Shown: positions 1 through 12,127, counted from the first letter of the stretch. The stretch is DNA of 64,000 nt from Pantoea sp. alder81 (GCF_020179835.1 NZ_JAIUDA010000006.1:186001-250000); one strand, 5' to 3'. Notes: generated from the sequence alone by a model not told the origin. Program-made: numbers and translations.

Positions 1-5
1 GGGAA

Positions 6-1244
6 ATGGCAAAGGTATCACTGGAAAAAGACAAGATTAAGTTCCTGCTGGTGGAAGGCGTTCACCAGAGTGCACTGGATAATCTGCGTGCTGCGGGTTA
101 CACCAACATCGAATTCCACAAAGGGGCACTGGATGCGGAGTCGCTGAAGTCCTCCATCCGCGATGCGCACTTCATTGGTATCCGTTCCCGTACCCAACTG
201 ACCGAAGAGATCTTTGCGGCGGCTGAGAAGCTGGTGGCGGTAGGCTGCTTCTGCATCGGTACTAACCAGGTTGACCTGAATGCTGCCGCAAAACGCGGTG
301 TGCCGGTCTTCAATGCGCCATTCTCTAACACCCGTTCGGTGGCTGAGCTGGTGATTGGTGAAATGCTGCTGATGCTGCGCGGCATTCCTGAAGCGAACGC
401 TAAAGCGCACCGTGGTATCTGGAACAAAGTGGCAAACGGCTCGTTCGAAGCGCGCGGTAAGAAGCTGGGCATTATTGGCTACGGTCATATTGGGATGCAG
501 CTGGGCGTGCTGGCGGAAGGCCTTGGCATGCACGTGTTCTTCTACGATATCGAAACCAAACTGCCGCTGGGTAATGCGACTCAGGTTCGCCATCTTTCCG
601 ATCTGCTGAACATGAGCGATGTGGTCAGCCTGCACGTACCAGAAAATGCCTCAACGCAGAACATGATTGGCGCAGAAGAGCTGGCGCTGATGAAGCCGGG
701 TGCACTGCTGATCAACGCCGCACGTGGCACCGTGATTGATATCCCAGCCCTGTGCAACGCCCTGGCTAACAAGCATTTGTCCGGTGCGGCCATAGATGTC
801 TTCCCGGTTGAGCCGGCGACCAACAGCGATCCGTTTAACTCACCGCTGTGCGAGTTTGATAACGTGATCCTGACGCCTCACATCGGGGGTTCTACTCAGG
901 AAGCGCAGGAAAACATCGGTCTGGAAGTCTCGGGCAAGCTGGCCAAGTACTCTGACAACGGTTCTACGCTGTCTGCGGTTAACTTCCCGGAAGTGTCTCT
1001 GCCGATGCACGCTGCCAGCGTCAGCCGTTTGCTGCACATCCATGAAAACCGGCCAGGTGTGCTGACCGCGATTAACCAGATCTTTGCCGAGCAGGGCATC
1101 AACATCGCTGCTCAGTATCTGCAAACTTCGCCGGTGATGGGTTATGTGGTTATCGATATCGATGCAGAAGAAGATGTGGCGGAAAAAGCGCTGCAGCTGA
1201 TGAAAGCGATTCCGGGCACCATGCGCGCCCGTCTGCTGTACTGA
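6..1244 (+). CDS. serA: D-3-phosphoglycerate dehydrogenase
   Basis: Oxidises 3-phosphoglycerate to 3-phosphohydroxypyruvate with NAD, the first committed step of serine synthesis, in the cytosol. The 412-residue product matches the E. coli enzyme in length (410). Visible are GIRSRTQL (about 58-65), the Rossmann fingerprint GIIGYGHIG (155-163), the active-site Arg240 in NAARGTV, His292 in LTPHIGGST, and a C-terminal ACT domain (about 339-412) that binds serine for feedback inhibition. Only five bases precede the ATG, so promoter and RBS are outside the window. The gene ends at a strong terminator that also faces the convergent fau gene. Serine made here feeds the glycine cleavage genes further along only through general metabolism. 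Confidence 0.98.
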   Translation: MAKVSLEKDKIKFLLVEGVHQSALDNLRAAGYTNIEFHKGALDAESLKSSIRDAHFIGIRSRTQLTEEIFAAAEKLVAVGCFCIGTNQVDLNAAAKRGVPVFNAPFSNTRSVAELVIGEMLLMLRGIPEANAKAHRGIWNKVANGSFEARGKKLGIIGYGHIGMQLGVLAEGLGMHVFFYDIETKLPLGNATQVRHLSDLLNMSDVVSLHVPENASTQNMIGAEELALMKPGALLINAARGTVIDIPALCNALANKHLSGAAIDVFPVEPATNSDPFNSPLCEFDNVILTPHIGGSTQEAQENIGLEVSGKLAKYSDNGSTLSAVNFPEVSLPMHAASVSRLLHIHENRPGVLTAINQIFAEQGINIAAQYLQTSPVMGYVVIDIDAEEDVAEKALQLMKAIPGTMRARLLY

Positions 1245-1289
1245 TGGATCTGGGCACCCTGCGTGCCCGTTCAACATACTGATTGCTCA

Positions 1290-1320
1290 GGGTGCCACTT
1301 CAGTTGGCACCCTTTTTTTT
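1290..1320 (+). terminator. Rho-independent terminator of serA
   Basis: Stem GGGTGCCA / TGGCACCC with a 7-base loop followed by eight T. The T-run reaches the stop codon of the convergent fau gene, so the two transcription units are packed end to end. Confidence 0.93.
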
Positions 1321-1924
1321 ACTGTTCTTCGTTATCCCACTGCCACAGCTTTGACGGTGTCAGAATGGCAGGTAACGGCACATCCCACGCCGCCACCGGC
1401 AATGTCTCGACACGCTGGCAATCGTGCGCAATGCCCATCGGTAAAAAGCCATGCTGCTGCCAGTGCTGCAGCGTGCGATCGTAAAAACCTCCACCCATGC
1501 CCAATCGCTGCCCCTGGTGGTCAAACGCCACTAACGGCACCAGCATCACATCCAACTGATCGAGCGTGGCCATCTGCGTGATATCCAGCGGCGGTTCAGG
1601 GATGCGCAATTTGTTTGGCGTCAGAGAAGTTTCAGGCGTGTAGCGCAGAAACAGCAGATGACCGGGTGCGAAGGGATGCAATACCGGCAGGTAAACCTGC
1701 TTTTTCTGCTGCCACAGTTTGGCAATCAGCGGGCGAGTGTTGATTTCACCATCGACGGATAAAAACAGGGCGATGCGTTGTGCATTAGCGATAGGGGCAA
1801 AATTGATGGCATGCTCGGCGAGCAGATCGGCAGCTTGTTCTTGCTGTTCTGGCGTGAGGTTGCGACGCAGATGGCGTACATGCTGACGGATATCTTGACG
1901 GTCGAGAAGGGAAGGTGTTTGCAT
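1319..1924 (-). CDS. fau: 5-formyltetrahydrofolate cyclo-ligase
   Basis: ATP-dependent conversion of 5-formyl-THF to 5,10-methenyl-THF (ygfA/fau, MTHFS family). The family signature GQRLGMGGGFYDRTL is present near the C-terminus, with the earlier VYLPVLHPF stretch. A longer reading frame begins at 1939, but the ATG at 1924 (MQTPSLLDRQ) has a GGGGGG Shine-Dalgarno at good spacing and is preferred, giving 201 residues. In E. coli the gene is co-transcribed behind 6S RNA, and the same order (zapA, ssrS, fau on one strand) is seen here. 5-formyl-THF is a by-product of serine/glycine one-carbon enzymes, which fits a link to gcvTHP in metabolism. Confidence 0.93.
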   Translation of the reverse strand: MQTPSLLDRQDIRQHVRHLRRNLTPEQQEQAADLLAEHAINFAPIANAQRIALFLSVDGEINTRPLIAKLWQQKKQVYLPVLHPFAPGHLLFLRYTPETSLTPNKLRIPEPPLDITQMATLDQLDVMLVPLVAFDHQGQRLGMGGGFYDRTLQHWQQHGFLPMGIAHDCQRVETLPVAAWDVPLPAILTPSKLWQWDNEEQ

Positions 1925-2002
1925 GATGCCCCCCGGCAAAGTCGGCGCTTAGCCAACTATATCATGTTCAAACGAACCGGGGGATAACAGGGTGAAACGA
2001 GT

Positions 2003-2187
2003 GGAGATCTCCGAGATGCCGCCGCAGGCTGTAACCCTTGAACCCATGGTTCAAGGTGAACATGCCGTCACAACTATTAGGCTTCTCGGACGGACCGAGC
2101 ATGCGCACAAATTGTGGATCGTCACATTCTGTTGGTATTAAATATCGGCTCAGGGGACGGGCCCGCTTGCAAACATCTCAGAGAAAA
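2003..2187 (-). ncRNA. ssrS: 6S RNA
   Basis: About 185 nt on the minus strand between zapA and fau, the conserved position of ssrS. Read 5' to 3' it begins near TTCTCTGAGATG and ends near CATCTCGGAGAT, so the two ends form the long closing stem. The internal blocks AGCGGGCC, CCCCTGAGCCGATATTT, GCATGCTCGGTCCGTCCGAG and GGTTCAAGGGTTACAGCC match E. coli 6S RNA closely. 6S RNA mimics an open promoter and sequesters sigma-70 RNA polymerase in stationary phase. Ends are placed by similarity and may be off by a few bases. Confidence 0.95.
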
Positions 2188-2226
2188 TTGACTTCACCGT
2201 GACTCTAACATGAGTACCATGAAGTG

Positions 2227-2556
2227 TTATTCGAATTTAGGGCCCTGGCGATCAGTTATGCGACCTTGCTCAAGTAATGCTTGTTCAATGGTCTGCTGCA
2301 GCATGCGGATACGTTGTTCCATATTTGCTGCATAATCGCGCGTCTTGCCTTTTTCCTGTGCCAGCTCGTGGCAAATGTTTAAGGCGGCGATGAACACCAG
2401 TTGCTCTGTATTGGTGACTCTAGTGCGAACTTTTAAATCTTGCAACCGTTGATTGAGATCCTCTGCAGCCAGATTAAGCGCATCTTGCTGTTCGGGCGGA
2501 CAATTTACTCTCAATGAACGACCAAAAATCTGAATATCTACCGGTTGTGCAGACAT
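2227..2556 (-). CDS. zapA: Cell division protein ZapA
   Basis: Small cytosolic FtsZ-binding protein that bundles FtsZ filaments and stabilises the Z ring. Encodes 109 residues from the ATG at 2556 ([10 protein letters not shown]), the family's normal length; the open frame extends upstream to 2721 but that part has no likeness to ZapA. A GGATGG Shine-Dalgarno lies just ahead of the chosen start. The N-terminal beta head ([12 protein letters not shown]) and the C-terminal coiled coil (about 60-100) are visible. Divergent from ygfB with a 170-bp intergenic region that must hold both promoters. Confidence 0.95.
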   Translation of the reverse strand: MSAQPVDIQIFGRSLRVNCPPEQQDALNLAAEDLNQRLQDLKVRTRVTNTEQLVFIAALNICHELAQEKGKTRDYAANMEQRIRMLQQTIEQALLEQGRITDRQGPKFE

Positions 2557-2726
2557 GCCACCATCCTGACTGATTACTCTGTTCGCATCTCCCTTACCTG
2601 TCAATGGGTTGGGAGGTGCGCAACTATATAGAGCCGCGATATAAGTTACAACCCCTTTTCTGGAAACCCTGAGGCACCTGGTGGTAGCATAACACGAACT
2701 TATTCTGCCAACGACGACCAAAGCCT

Positions 2727-3308
2727 ATGTCTTTACAGAACGAAACTCCTGGTTACAACGCGCTTGCCTCAGCCCTCTCTCAGCAAGGTGTGGGCATGAC
2801 GCCAGCCGAAATGCACGGATTACTGTCCGGCATTCTGTGTGGTGGCAACAAAGATGCCAGCTGGAAAACCAAAATCCACGACCTCGCCAACGACGGCATG
2901 GCGTTTTCGCAAAGCCTGTCGCAGCCGTTGCAGGCCCTGCATGAAAATCTGAGCAACACGCTGGAAGAAGAAGGTTTCATGTTCCAGCTGATGCTGCCGG
3001 AAGACGATGACATCACCGTCTTCGATCGCGCTGATGCGCTGGCGGGCTGGGTTAACCACTTCCTGCTCGGTTTAGGTGTAACGCAGCCGAAGCTGGATAA
3101 AGTCACTGGCGAAACCGGTGAAGCGATTGACGATCTGCGCACCATCGCGCAGCTCGGTTACGACGAAGATGAAGATCAGGAAGAGCTGGAGCAGTCGCTG
3201 GAAGAGGTGATTGAATACGTGCGTGTTGCCGCGTTGCTGTGCCACGAAACGTTCGCGCGCCAGCACACGCCAACGGCGCCGGAAGTGCAAAAGCCAACGT
3301 TACACTAA
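2727..3308 (+). CDS. ygfB: UPF0149/YecA-family protein YgfB
   Basis: 193 residues, all-helical YecA-like family (E. coli YgfB 192 aa, nearly identical in the stretch [19 protein letters not shown] and again after it). The C-terminus ends [10 protein letters not shown] as in E. coli. Acidic segment [15 protein letters not shown] at about 150-164. Biochemical function in enterobacteria is unsettled; in Pseudomonas a homologue is known to modulate gene expression. It is the first gene of the ygfB-pepP-ubiH-ubiI series, and 48 bp separate it from pepP. Confidence 0.93.
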   Translation: MSLQNETPGYNALASALSQQGVGMTPAEMHGLLSGILCGGNKDASWKTKIHDLANDGMAFSQSLSQPLQALHENLSNTLEEEGFMFQLMLPEDDDITVFDRADALAGWVNHFLLGLGVTQPKLDKVTGETGEAIDDLRTIAQLGYDEDEDQEELEQSLEEVIEYVRVAALLCHETFARQHTPTAPEVQKPTLH

Positions 3309-3356
3309 GTGCGTTATTGCGGGCGCGTGGTGCCCGTTTCAACAGGGAGTGCAAAC

Positions 3357-4679
3357 ATGATTACACTGGATACCTTCCAGCAACGTCGTCAGGCGCTGAT
3401 TGCCCGTATGGCACCTGGCAGCGCCGCTTTGATTTTCGCTGCACCTGAAGTGACCCGCAGCAACGACACGGAATACAACTTCCGCCAAAACAGCGATTTC
3501 TGGTATTTCACCGGGTTCAATGAGCCGCAGGCGCTGTTGGTGCTGATCAAAAGTGATGACAAGCATAACCACAGCGTGCTGTTTAATCGTGTTCGTGACC
3601 TCACCGCCGAGATCTGGTTTGGCCGTCGCCTCGGACAAGATGCCGCACCCGCGAAGCTCGGCGTTGACCGCGCTTTGCCGTGGGATGACATCGGTGACCA
3701 GTTGCATCAACTGCTCAACGGGCTTGATGTGGTTTATCACGCTCAGGGTGAGTACGCGGAAGCTGACCAACTGGTGTTCAGCGCCTTAGAGAAGCTGCGT
3801 CGTGGCTTCCGTCAGAATCTCAGCGCGCCTGCTACCGTCACTGACTGGCGTCCGTGGGTGCACGATATGCGCCTGTTCAAAAGCGAAGCCGAGATTGAGA
3901 TTCTGCGCCGGGCGGGAAAAATCAGTGCGCTGGCACATACTCGCGCGATGCAAACCTGCCGTCCAGGCATGTTTGAGTATCAACTCGAAGGCGAAATTCA
4001 TCATGAATTCAATCGCCACGGTGCACGTTTTCCCTCGTACAACACCATTGTTGGTTCGGGCGAAAACGGCTGCATCCTGCATTACACCGAAAACGAAAGT
4101 GAGATGCGCGATGGCGATTTAGTGCTGATTGATGCGGGCTGTGAGTTCCACGGTTATGCCGGTGATATCACCCGTACCTTCCCGGTAAATGGCAAATTCA
4201 CGCAACCCCAGCGTGAGATTTACGACATCGTGCTGGCCTCGCTGTACAAGGCGCTGTCGATGTTCCGTCCAGGCATCAGCATCCATGACGTTAATGACGA
4301 AGTGGTGCACATCATGATCACCGGTCTGGTCGATCTCGGTATTCTGGAAGGCAATATCGATACGCTGTTCGAAGAGCAAGCGCATCGTCCGTTCTTTATG
4401 CACGGCTTAAGCCATTGGCTGGGTCTGGATGTGCATGACGTTGGCCATTACGGCACACCAAGCCGTGACCGCACTCTCGAGCCTGGCATGGTGCTGACGA
4501 TTGAACCGGGCCTGTACATTGCGCCGGATGCCAAAGTCCCACCGCAGTATCGCGGCATTGGTATCCGTATCGAAGATGACATCGTGATCACCGCTGACGG
4601 CAACGAAAACCTGACCGACAGCGTAGTGAAAGATGCTGATGCGATTGAAGCCTTGATGGCAGCGGCACGCCACGCATGA
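3357..4679 (+). CDS. pepP: Xaa-Pro aminopeptidase P
   Basis: Mn-dependent aminopeptidase that removes N-terminal residues preceding proline. 440 residues from the ATG at 3357, which follows an AGGGAG Shine-Dalgarno; the frame is open further upstream to 3309 but lacks an RBS there. An N-terminal creatinase-like domain is followed by the pita-bread catalytic domain with metal ligands Asp259 (LIDAGCE), Asp270 (GDITRT), His353 (HGLSHWLGLDVHD), and the Glu residues of TIEPGLY and GIRIEDD. The stop overlaps the ubiH start by four bases (ATGA), indicating translational coupling. Confidence 0.97.
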   Translation: MITLDTFQQRRQALIARMAPGSAALIFAAPEVTRSNDTEYNFRQNSDFWYFTGFNEPQALLVLIKSDDKHNHSVLFNRVRDLTAEIWFGRRLGQDAAPAKLGVDRALPWDDIGDQLHQLLNGLDVVYHAQGEYAEADQLVFSALEKLRRGFRQNLSAPATVTDWRPWVHDMRLFKSEAEIEILRRAGKISALAHTRAMQTCRPGMFEYQLEGEIHHEFNRHGARFPSYNTIVGSGENGCILHYTENESEMRDGDLVLIDAGCEFHGYAGDITRTFPVNGKFTQPQREIYDIVLASLYKALSMFRPGISIHDVNDEVVHIMITGLVDLGILEGNIDTLFEEQAHRPFFMHGLSHWLGLDVHDVGHYGTPSRDRTLEPGMVLTIEPGLYIAPDAKVPPQYRGIGIRIEDDIVITADGNENLTDSVVKDADAIEALMAAARHA

Positions 4680-5854
4680 GCATTTTGATTGCAGGCGGAG
4701 GCATGACGGGGGCAACCCTGGCGCTGGCGATTTCGCACCTGACGCAAGGCCAATTGCCCGTTACGCTGATCGAACGCAGCCTGCCGGATAGCCGCAAACA
4801 TCCAGGCTTTGATGGCCGTGCGATTGCGTTAGCGGCGGGCACCTGTCAGCAGCTGGCGGATATCGATGTGTGGCGCTCGCTCGCAGATTGCGGCACGCCG
4901 ATCACGGATATTCACGTCTCCGATCGTGGTCACACCGGCTTTGTGCAGCTTAAAGCGGATGATTATCAGGTTCCGGCGCTGGGCCAGGTGGTTGAGCTGT
5001 TTGATGTGGGGCAGCGCCTGTTCCAGCGTCTGAAAAGTGCGCCAGGTGTGACGCTGCGCTGTCCGGATTACGTCACGGCGGTGGAGCGCACAGCAGAGTC
5101 TGTTACCGTAACCCTCAACAGCGGTGAGGCATTACAGGGGGCATTGCTGGTGGCTGCCGATGGCTCTCGTTCGCCACTCGCCGCATCCTGTGGCATCAAC
5201 TGGCAGCGGGACGATTATCAGCAGCTCGCCGTCATTGCCAACGTCACCACGCAGCAGCCGCATCAGGGCCGTGCATTTGAACGTTTTACCGAGCACGGTC
5301 CGCTGGCGCTGTTACCGATGTCTGGTAATCGCATGTCGCTGGTGTGGTGTCATCCTGTTGAGGCAGAAGCGACGGTCAAACAGTGGGATGATGCAACTTT
5401 CCTGCGCGAACTTCAGCAGGCGTTTGGCTGGCGCTTAGGGCGATTCACCCATGCCGGCCAGCGCGAAGTCTATCCGCTGGCGCTGCAAACCGCCGAACGC
5501 CAGGTGGCGCATCGTCTGGCGCTGGTGGGCAATGCGGCGCAAACCCTGCATCCGATTGCCGGACAGGGCTTTAATCTGGGATTGCGCGATGTGATGTCGC
5601 TGGCGGAAACGCTGGCAGGCGCGCATCGTCAACAGCAGGATACAGGCAGCTATGGCGTGTTGCAGCACTTCGCTGCACGGCGTCAACCCGATCGCGCCGC
5701 GACAATTGGCGTGACCGATGGATTGGTGCGGCTGTTTGCCAACCGTTATACGCCCTTAGTGGCGGGAAGAAATCTTGGGCTGGTGGCAATGGACCATCTG
5801 CCATGGCTGCGAAACCCACTTGCCGCGCGTACGCTCGGCTGGGTAAAGCGTTAA
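4676..5854 (+). CDS. ubiH: 2-octaprenyl-6-methoxyphenol hydroxylase
   Basis: FAD-dependent aromatic hydroxylase of ubiquinone synthesis, acting on the prenylated ring at the membrane-associated Ubi complex. 392 residues. Visible: N-terminal dinucleotide-binding motif IAGGGMTGATLALA (about 5-18), central DG motif VAADGSRS, and the C-terminal FAD motif LVGNAAQTLHPIAGQGFNLG, which carries Asn where most family members have Asp, as in E. coli UbiH. Starts inside the pepP stop (ATGA) and is followed after 20 bp by its paralogue ubiI. Confidence 0.96.
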   Translation: MSILIAGGGMTGATLALAISHLTQGQLPVTLIERSLPDSRKHPGFDGRAIALAAGTCQQLADIDVWRSLADCGTPITDIHVSDRGHTGFVQLKADDYQVPALGQVVELFDVGQRLFQRLKSAPGVTLRCPDYVTAVERTAESVTVTLNSGEALQGALLVAADGSRSPLAASCGINWQRDDYQQLAVIANVTTQQPHQGRAFERFTEHGPLALLPMSGNRMSLVWCHPVEAEATVKQWDDATFLRELQQAFGWRLGRFTHAGQREVYPLALQTAERQVAHRLALVGNAAQTLHPIAGQGFNLGLRDVMSLAETLAGAHRQQQDTGSYGVLQHFAARRQPDRAATIGVTDGLVRLFANRYTPLVAGRNLGLVAMDHLPWLRNPLAARTLGWVKR

Positions 5855-5874
5855 GCATGAATTAAGGGGCAGCA

Positions 5875-7077
5875 ATGCAAACATTTGATGTGGCCATCGC
5901 CGGTGGCGGCATGGTAGGTCTGGCCGTCGCCTGCGGATTGCAGGGCAGCGGCCTGCGCGTTGCCGTGCTGGAAAAAGCACCTGAGCCACAATTTGATCCG
6001 GCGAGCGCCGCGTCAATTCGCGTCTCGGCGATCAACGCTGCCAGCGAACGCCTGCTGCAAAAACTGGACGTCTGGTCCAGCATCCTGGCGTTGCGTGCCA
6101 GCGCCTATCACGGCATGGAAGTGTGGGATCAGGACAGCTTTGGTTCCATCAGCTTTGATGATGAGCAGCAAGGCTTATCCCATCTCGGCCATATTATTGA
6201 AAATGAGGTGATTCACAGCGCACTATGGCAGCGCGCCAGCCAGTGCAGCGACATCACCTTATTCGCGCCTGCGCAGTTACAGCAGGTGGCCTTTGGCGAC
6301 AATGAAGCATTCGTCACGTTACAGGACGGCAGCATGATGAGTGCGCGCCTGCTGATTGCCGCTGATGGCGCAAACTCGTGGCTGCGCGACAAAGCCGATA
6401 TCCCGATTACCTTCTGGGATTACGATCATCACGCGCTGGTCGCGAATATTCGCACCGATATGCCGCACGATGCGATTGCGCGTCAGGTGTTCCATGGCGA
6501 CGGTATCCTGGCGTTCCTGCCGATGCAGGACCCGCACCTTTGCTCTATCGTCTGGTCACTGTCACCACAGGAAGCGGCGCGCGTGCAGTCAATGCCAGAA
6601 GCGCTGTTCAACCAGCATCTGTCGGTTGCCTTCGATATGCGCCTTGGCTTGTGCCATGTGGAAAGCGAACGCAAAACCTTTCCGCTGATGGCGCGCTATG
6701 CCCGCAACTTTGCCGCGCACCGCCTGGCACTAGTGGGCGACGCCGCGCACACCATTCACCCGCTGGCCGGGCAGGGCGTAAACCTTGGCTTTATGGATGC
6801 CGCTGAACTGATCGGTGAGATCCGCCGTCTGCATCAGGAAGGCAAAGATATCGGGCAGCACCTGTATCTGCGCCGTTATGAGCGCAGCCGCAAACACAGC
6901 GCAGCGATGATGCTGGCGGGGATGCAGGGATTTCGCGAGTTATTCGCCGGTACTCACCCAGCGAAAAAGCTGCTGCGCGATGTGGGATTGAAGCTGGCCG
7001 ACACATTGCCGGGTGTAAAACCGATGATGCTGAAGCAGGCCATGGGGCTCAATGATATGCCCAGCTGGATTCGTTAA
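5875..7077 (+). CDS. ubiI: 2-octaprenylphenol hydroxylase
   Basis: FAD-dependent C5 hydroxylase of ubiquinone synthesis (formerly visC). 400 residues with AGGGMVGLAVACGL at the N-terminus, IAADGANSWLR in the middle and LVGDAAHTIHPLAGQGVNLGF in the C-terminal half, the complete UbiH/UbiI/COQ6 motif set. Paralogue of ubiH immediately upstream; the two act at different ring positions. The transcript ends at the hairpin terminator 14 bases after the stop. Confidence 0.96.
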   Translation: MQTFDVAIAGGGMVGLAVACGLQGSGLRVAVLEKAPEPQFDPASAASIRVSAINAASERLLQKLDVWSSILALRASAYHGMEVWDQDSFGSISFDDEQQGLSHLGHIIENEVIHSALWQRASQCSDITLFAPAQLQQVAFGDNEAFVTLQDGSMMSARLLIAADGANSWLRDKADIPITFWDYDHHALVANIRTDMPHDAIARQVFHGDGILAFLPMQDPHLCSIVWSLSPQEAARVQSMPEALFNQHLSVAFDMRLGLCHVESERKTFPLMARYARNFAAHRLALVGDAAHTIHPLAGQGVNLGFMDAAELIGEIRRLHQEGKDIGQHLYLRRYERSRKHSAAMMLAGMQGFRELFAGTHPAKKLLRDVGLKLADTLPGVKPMMLKQAMGLNDMPSWIR

Positions 7078-7090
7078 ACCCCGCTCATAA

Positions 7091-7118
7091 GGCGCCGATT
7101 CAGGCGCCGTTTTTTTTT
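7091..7118 (+). terminator. Rho-independent terminator after ubiI
   Basis: Self-complementary hexamers GGCGCC on both sides of a short loop, followed by nine T. Closes the ygfB-pepP-ubiH-ubiI unit and isolates the gcv control region. Confidence 0.9.
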
Positions 7119-7611
7119 GCTTGATTCAATGCCCCGTCATACCTGAAATCCATCCTGGTATTGCTCATGTCGTGATTGCTGGGACACAGCGGGTCAGTTA
7201 AAAAAACCGTACTTAAACTGCTTTTAACCCCTATGCACTGCTCTGGTGCGCCTCTGCACCCAAATTGCGCCTCGTTTGATTTATTCTAATTTTACCCATT
7301 GATTCGCATTACTTTAACTAATGATGATATTGACGGCTCGCCGAACCATTTATTCGTACTGAGGTGCGCATTCCATTATCTGGCTGTGTTTATGGTTCTT
7401 AATTGTATTTTATGCGTGTTTAATCACAAAAATGCAGTGATTTGTGCTGGCGTGGGTTTGAGGTGTGCTAGGGGGATGGTACTGTTTCGCCCTCGTTTTC
7501 CTTATGGTTAATCGCCGCATTCGGTGGTAACTTCAGAACAAAGAGAACGTTTGCGTCAGCCTGCACAGGCGACGCAGGCGCGTCACACTCACTTGTTTTC
7601 ACAGGATGGTT
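7119..7611 (+). promoter_or_regulatory. gcvTHP control region
   Basis: 493 bases without a credible gene. A 70-codon open frame at 7299-7511 has no RBS or family likeness and is not called. Two CTAAT pentamers (7286-7290 and 7318-7322), the known GcvA recognition core, lie in an AT-rich stretch. A TG-extended -10 (TGGTAACTT, 7525-7533) and a PurR-like operator sit close to gcvT. The layout resembles E. coli gcv, where GcvA binds far upstream and PurR binds over the start. Also contains the inverted repeat GTTAAAA (7197-7203) / TTTTAAC (7222-7228). Functional assignment is inference. Confidence 0.55.
7541..7556 (+). promoter_or_regulatory. Candidate PurR operator of gcvTHP
   Basis: AAGAGAACGTTTGCGT fits the PurR consensus ANGCAANCGTTTNCNT at all but two defined positions, with a perfect right half. 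It overlaps the start point predicted from the extended -10 at 7525-7533 and lies 55 bp upstream of gcvT. E. coli gcvTHP is known to be repressed by PurR. Confidence 0.5.
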
Positions 7612-8709
7612 ATGACTCAGCAAACGCCTCTATTCGAACAGCATCAGGCATGCGGTGCGCGCATGGTGGACTTCCATGGCTGGATGATGCCCCTGCATTA
7701 CGGCTCGCAAATGGATGAGCACCACGTGGTGCGTAACGATGCCGGTATGTTTGATGTTTCCCACATGACCATCGTCGATCTGCGCGGTGCCCGCACCCGT
7801 GAATTCCTGCGTTATCTGCTTGCCAACGATGTCGCCAAACTGACGCAGCCCGGTAAAGCCCTCTACACCGGCATGCTGAATGCTTCGGCTGGCGTCATTG
7901 ATGATTTGATTGTTTACTTTATGACCGAAGACTTTTTCCGCTTAGTGGTGAACTCCGCAACGCGTGAAAAGGATTTGGCGTGGATCAAACAGCACGCACA
8001 GCCGTTTGGCGTTGAAATTACGGAACGCGACGATCTGGCATTGATTGCGGTACAAGGCCCGAAAGCGCAGCAAAAAGCGCAGACGCTGTTCACTGCTGCA
8101 CAACGTGAAGCCGTTGCGGGCATGAAACCGTTTTTTGGTGTGCAAAGCGAAAACCTGTTTATCGCCACCACCGGCTACACCGGTGAAGCCGGCTACGAAA
8201 TTGCGATGCCGAACAGTGAAGCGGCCGATTTCTGGCAGAAATTGTTAGCGGCAGGCGTCAAACCTGCTGGCCTCGGCGCACGTGACACGTTGCGTCTGGA
8301 AGCAGGGATGAATCTGTACGGTCAGGAAATGGATGAAGGCGTTTCACCGCTGGCGGCCAACATGGGTTGGACTGTGAGTTGGGAACCTGCCGATCGCGAT
8401 TTCATCGGCCGCGAGGCGTTAGAAGCGCAACGTGAAAAAGGCACCGAGAAGCTGGTGGGTTTGATCATGACCGAAAAAGGGGTGTTACGTAACGGGTTAT
8501 CGGTACGTTTCACCGATGAACAAGGTCAGCCACAGCAGGGTATTATTACCAGTGGTTCTTTCTCCCCGACGCTGGGTTACAGCATCGCGCTGGCACGTGT
8601 GCCAGCGGGCATTGGTGAGCAAGCGATTGTAGAGATCCGCAATCGTGAAATGCCGGTGAAAGTCACTAAACCGATTTTTGTTCGCGCCGGCAAGCCGGTC
8701 GCTCAGTAA
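7612..8709 (+). CDS. gcvT: Glycine cleavage system T protein (aminomethyltransferase)
   Basis: Transfers the methylene group from aminomethyl-lipoyl GcvH to tetrahydrofolate, releasing ammonia and 5,10-methylene-THF. 365 residues, matching E. coli (364). The frame has an ATG at 7606, but AGGA ending at 7606 places the start at the ATG at 7612 ([11 protein letters not shown]). Recognisable stretches are [31 protein letters not shown] and the C-terminal [10 protein letters not shown]. First gene of gcvTHP; 19 bp before gcvH. Confidence 0.97.
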   Translation: MTQQTPLFEQHQACGARMVDFHGWMMPLHYGSQMDEHHVVRNDAGMFDVSHMTIVDLRGARTREFLRYLLANDVAKLTQPGKALYTGMLNASAGVIDDLIVYFMTEDFFRLVVNSATREKDLAWIKQHAQPFGVEITERDDLALIAVQGPKAQQKAQTLFTAAQREAVAGMKPFFGVQSENLFIATTGYTGEAGYEIAMPNSEAADFWQKLLAAGVKPAGLGARDTLRLEAGMNLYGQEMDEGVSPLAANMGWTVSWEPADRDFIGREALEAQREKGTEKLVGLIMTEKGVLRNGLSVRFTDEQGQPQQGIITSGSFSPTLGYSIALARVPAGIGEQAIVEIRNREMPVKVTKPIFVRAGKPVAQ

Positions 8710-8728
8710 TTTTTCAGGAGAAATGGCG

Positions 8729-9115
8729 ATGAGCAATGTGCCTAATGAATTGAAATACCGCGATAGTCACGAGTGGGTGCGTAAAGAAGCCGATGGCACC
8801 TTCACCGTGGGAATCACCGAACACGCGCAGGAACTGCTGGGCGATATGGTGTTTGTGGATCTGCCTGATGTGGGCGCCACTTTTGCTGCCGGTGATGACT
8901 GTGCCGTCGCGGAGTCCGTGAAAGCCGCCTCAGATATCTATGCGCCGCTGAGCGGTGAAATCGTTGCCGTGAACGAAGAGCTGGCCGACGCACCGGAGCT
9001 GGTCAACAGCGAACCGTACGCGGCAGGCTGGTTGTTCCGTATCAAAGCCAGCGACGTTTCAGAACTTGATTCGATGCTCGACGCCGATGCCTATAAAGGC
9101 GCTATCGACGAGTAA
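8729..9115 (+). CDS. gcvH: Glycine cleavage system H protein
   Basis: Lipoyl carrier that shuttles the aminomethyl group between GcvP, GcvT and dihydrolipoamide dehydrogenase. 128 residues from the ATG at 8729, which has AGGAG eight bases upstream; the in-frame ATG at 8723 is too close to that site. The lipoylated lysine is Lys65 in [11 protein letters not shown] strong hairpin with six T follows 12 bases after the stop, between this gene and gcvP. Confidence 0.97.
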   Translation: MSNVPNELKYRDSHEWVRKEADGTFTVGITEHAQELLGDMVFVDLPDVGATFAAGDDCAVAESVKAASDIYAPLSGEIVAVNEELADAPELVNSEPYAAGWLFRIKASDVSELDSMLDADAYKGAIDE

Positions 9116-9127
9116 CCGGTAGTCATC

Positions 9128-9158
9128 GAAGGTGCTGCACTGCAGCGCCTTCTTTTTT
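9128..9158 (+). terminator. Intra-operon terminator-like hairpin between gcvH and gcvP
   Basis: GAAGGTGCTGC / GCAGCGCCTTC with a 3-base loop (one G-T wobble), then six T. It has every hallmark of an intrinsic terminator yet lies inside gcvTHP, 57 bases before gcvP. It could reduce gcvP transcription relative to gcvT/gcvH, or protect the 3' end of a gcvTH message. Confidence 0.75.
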
Positions 9159-9214
9159 ATCTGCCTGATTTAATGCCATTTTTGTAACCCAGCCCGATTC
9201 AGGATTTACTGCAA

Positions 9215-12088
<2,874 letters not shown>

Positions 12089-12107
12089 TTGAGCCGCTAT
12101 GCTCAGG

Positions 12108-12127
12108 GCCGCCGCTGTATTGGCGGC
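12108..12127 (+). repeat. Hairpin downstream of gcvP
   Basis: GCCGCC / GGCGGC around an 8-base loop, without a T-run. It lies next to the first copy (12091-12113) of a degenerate 23-base direct repeat whose second copy is at 12224-12246. Role unknown. Confidence 0.45.

Noticed and set aside
1245..1320. SibC-type toxin/antisense RNA between serA and fau, as in E. coli
   Set aside because: Only 75 bp separate the two genes, filled by the serA terminator; no room or sequence for it.
5124..5438. Long open frames in alternative phases inside ubiH, gcvP, recJ, mdtB and mdtC
   Set aside because: High-GC codon shadows of well-supported genes on the other frames or strand; no independent RBS or family signal.
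7299..7511. 70-codon open frame in the gcvT leader
   Set aside because: No Shine-Dalgarno, no recognisable domain, overlaps the predicted GcvA/PurR control region.
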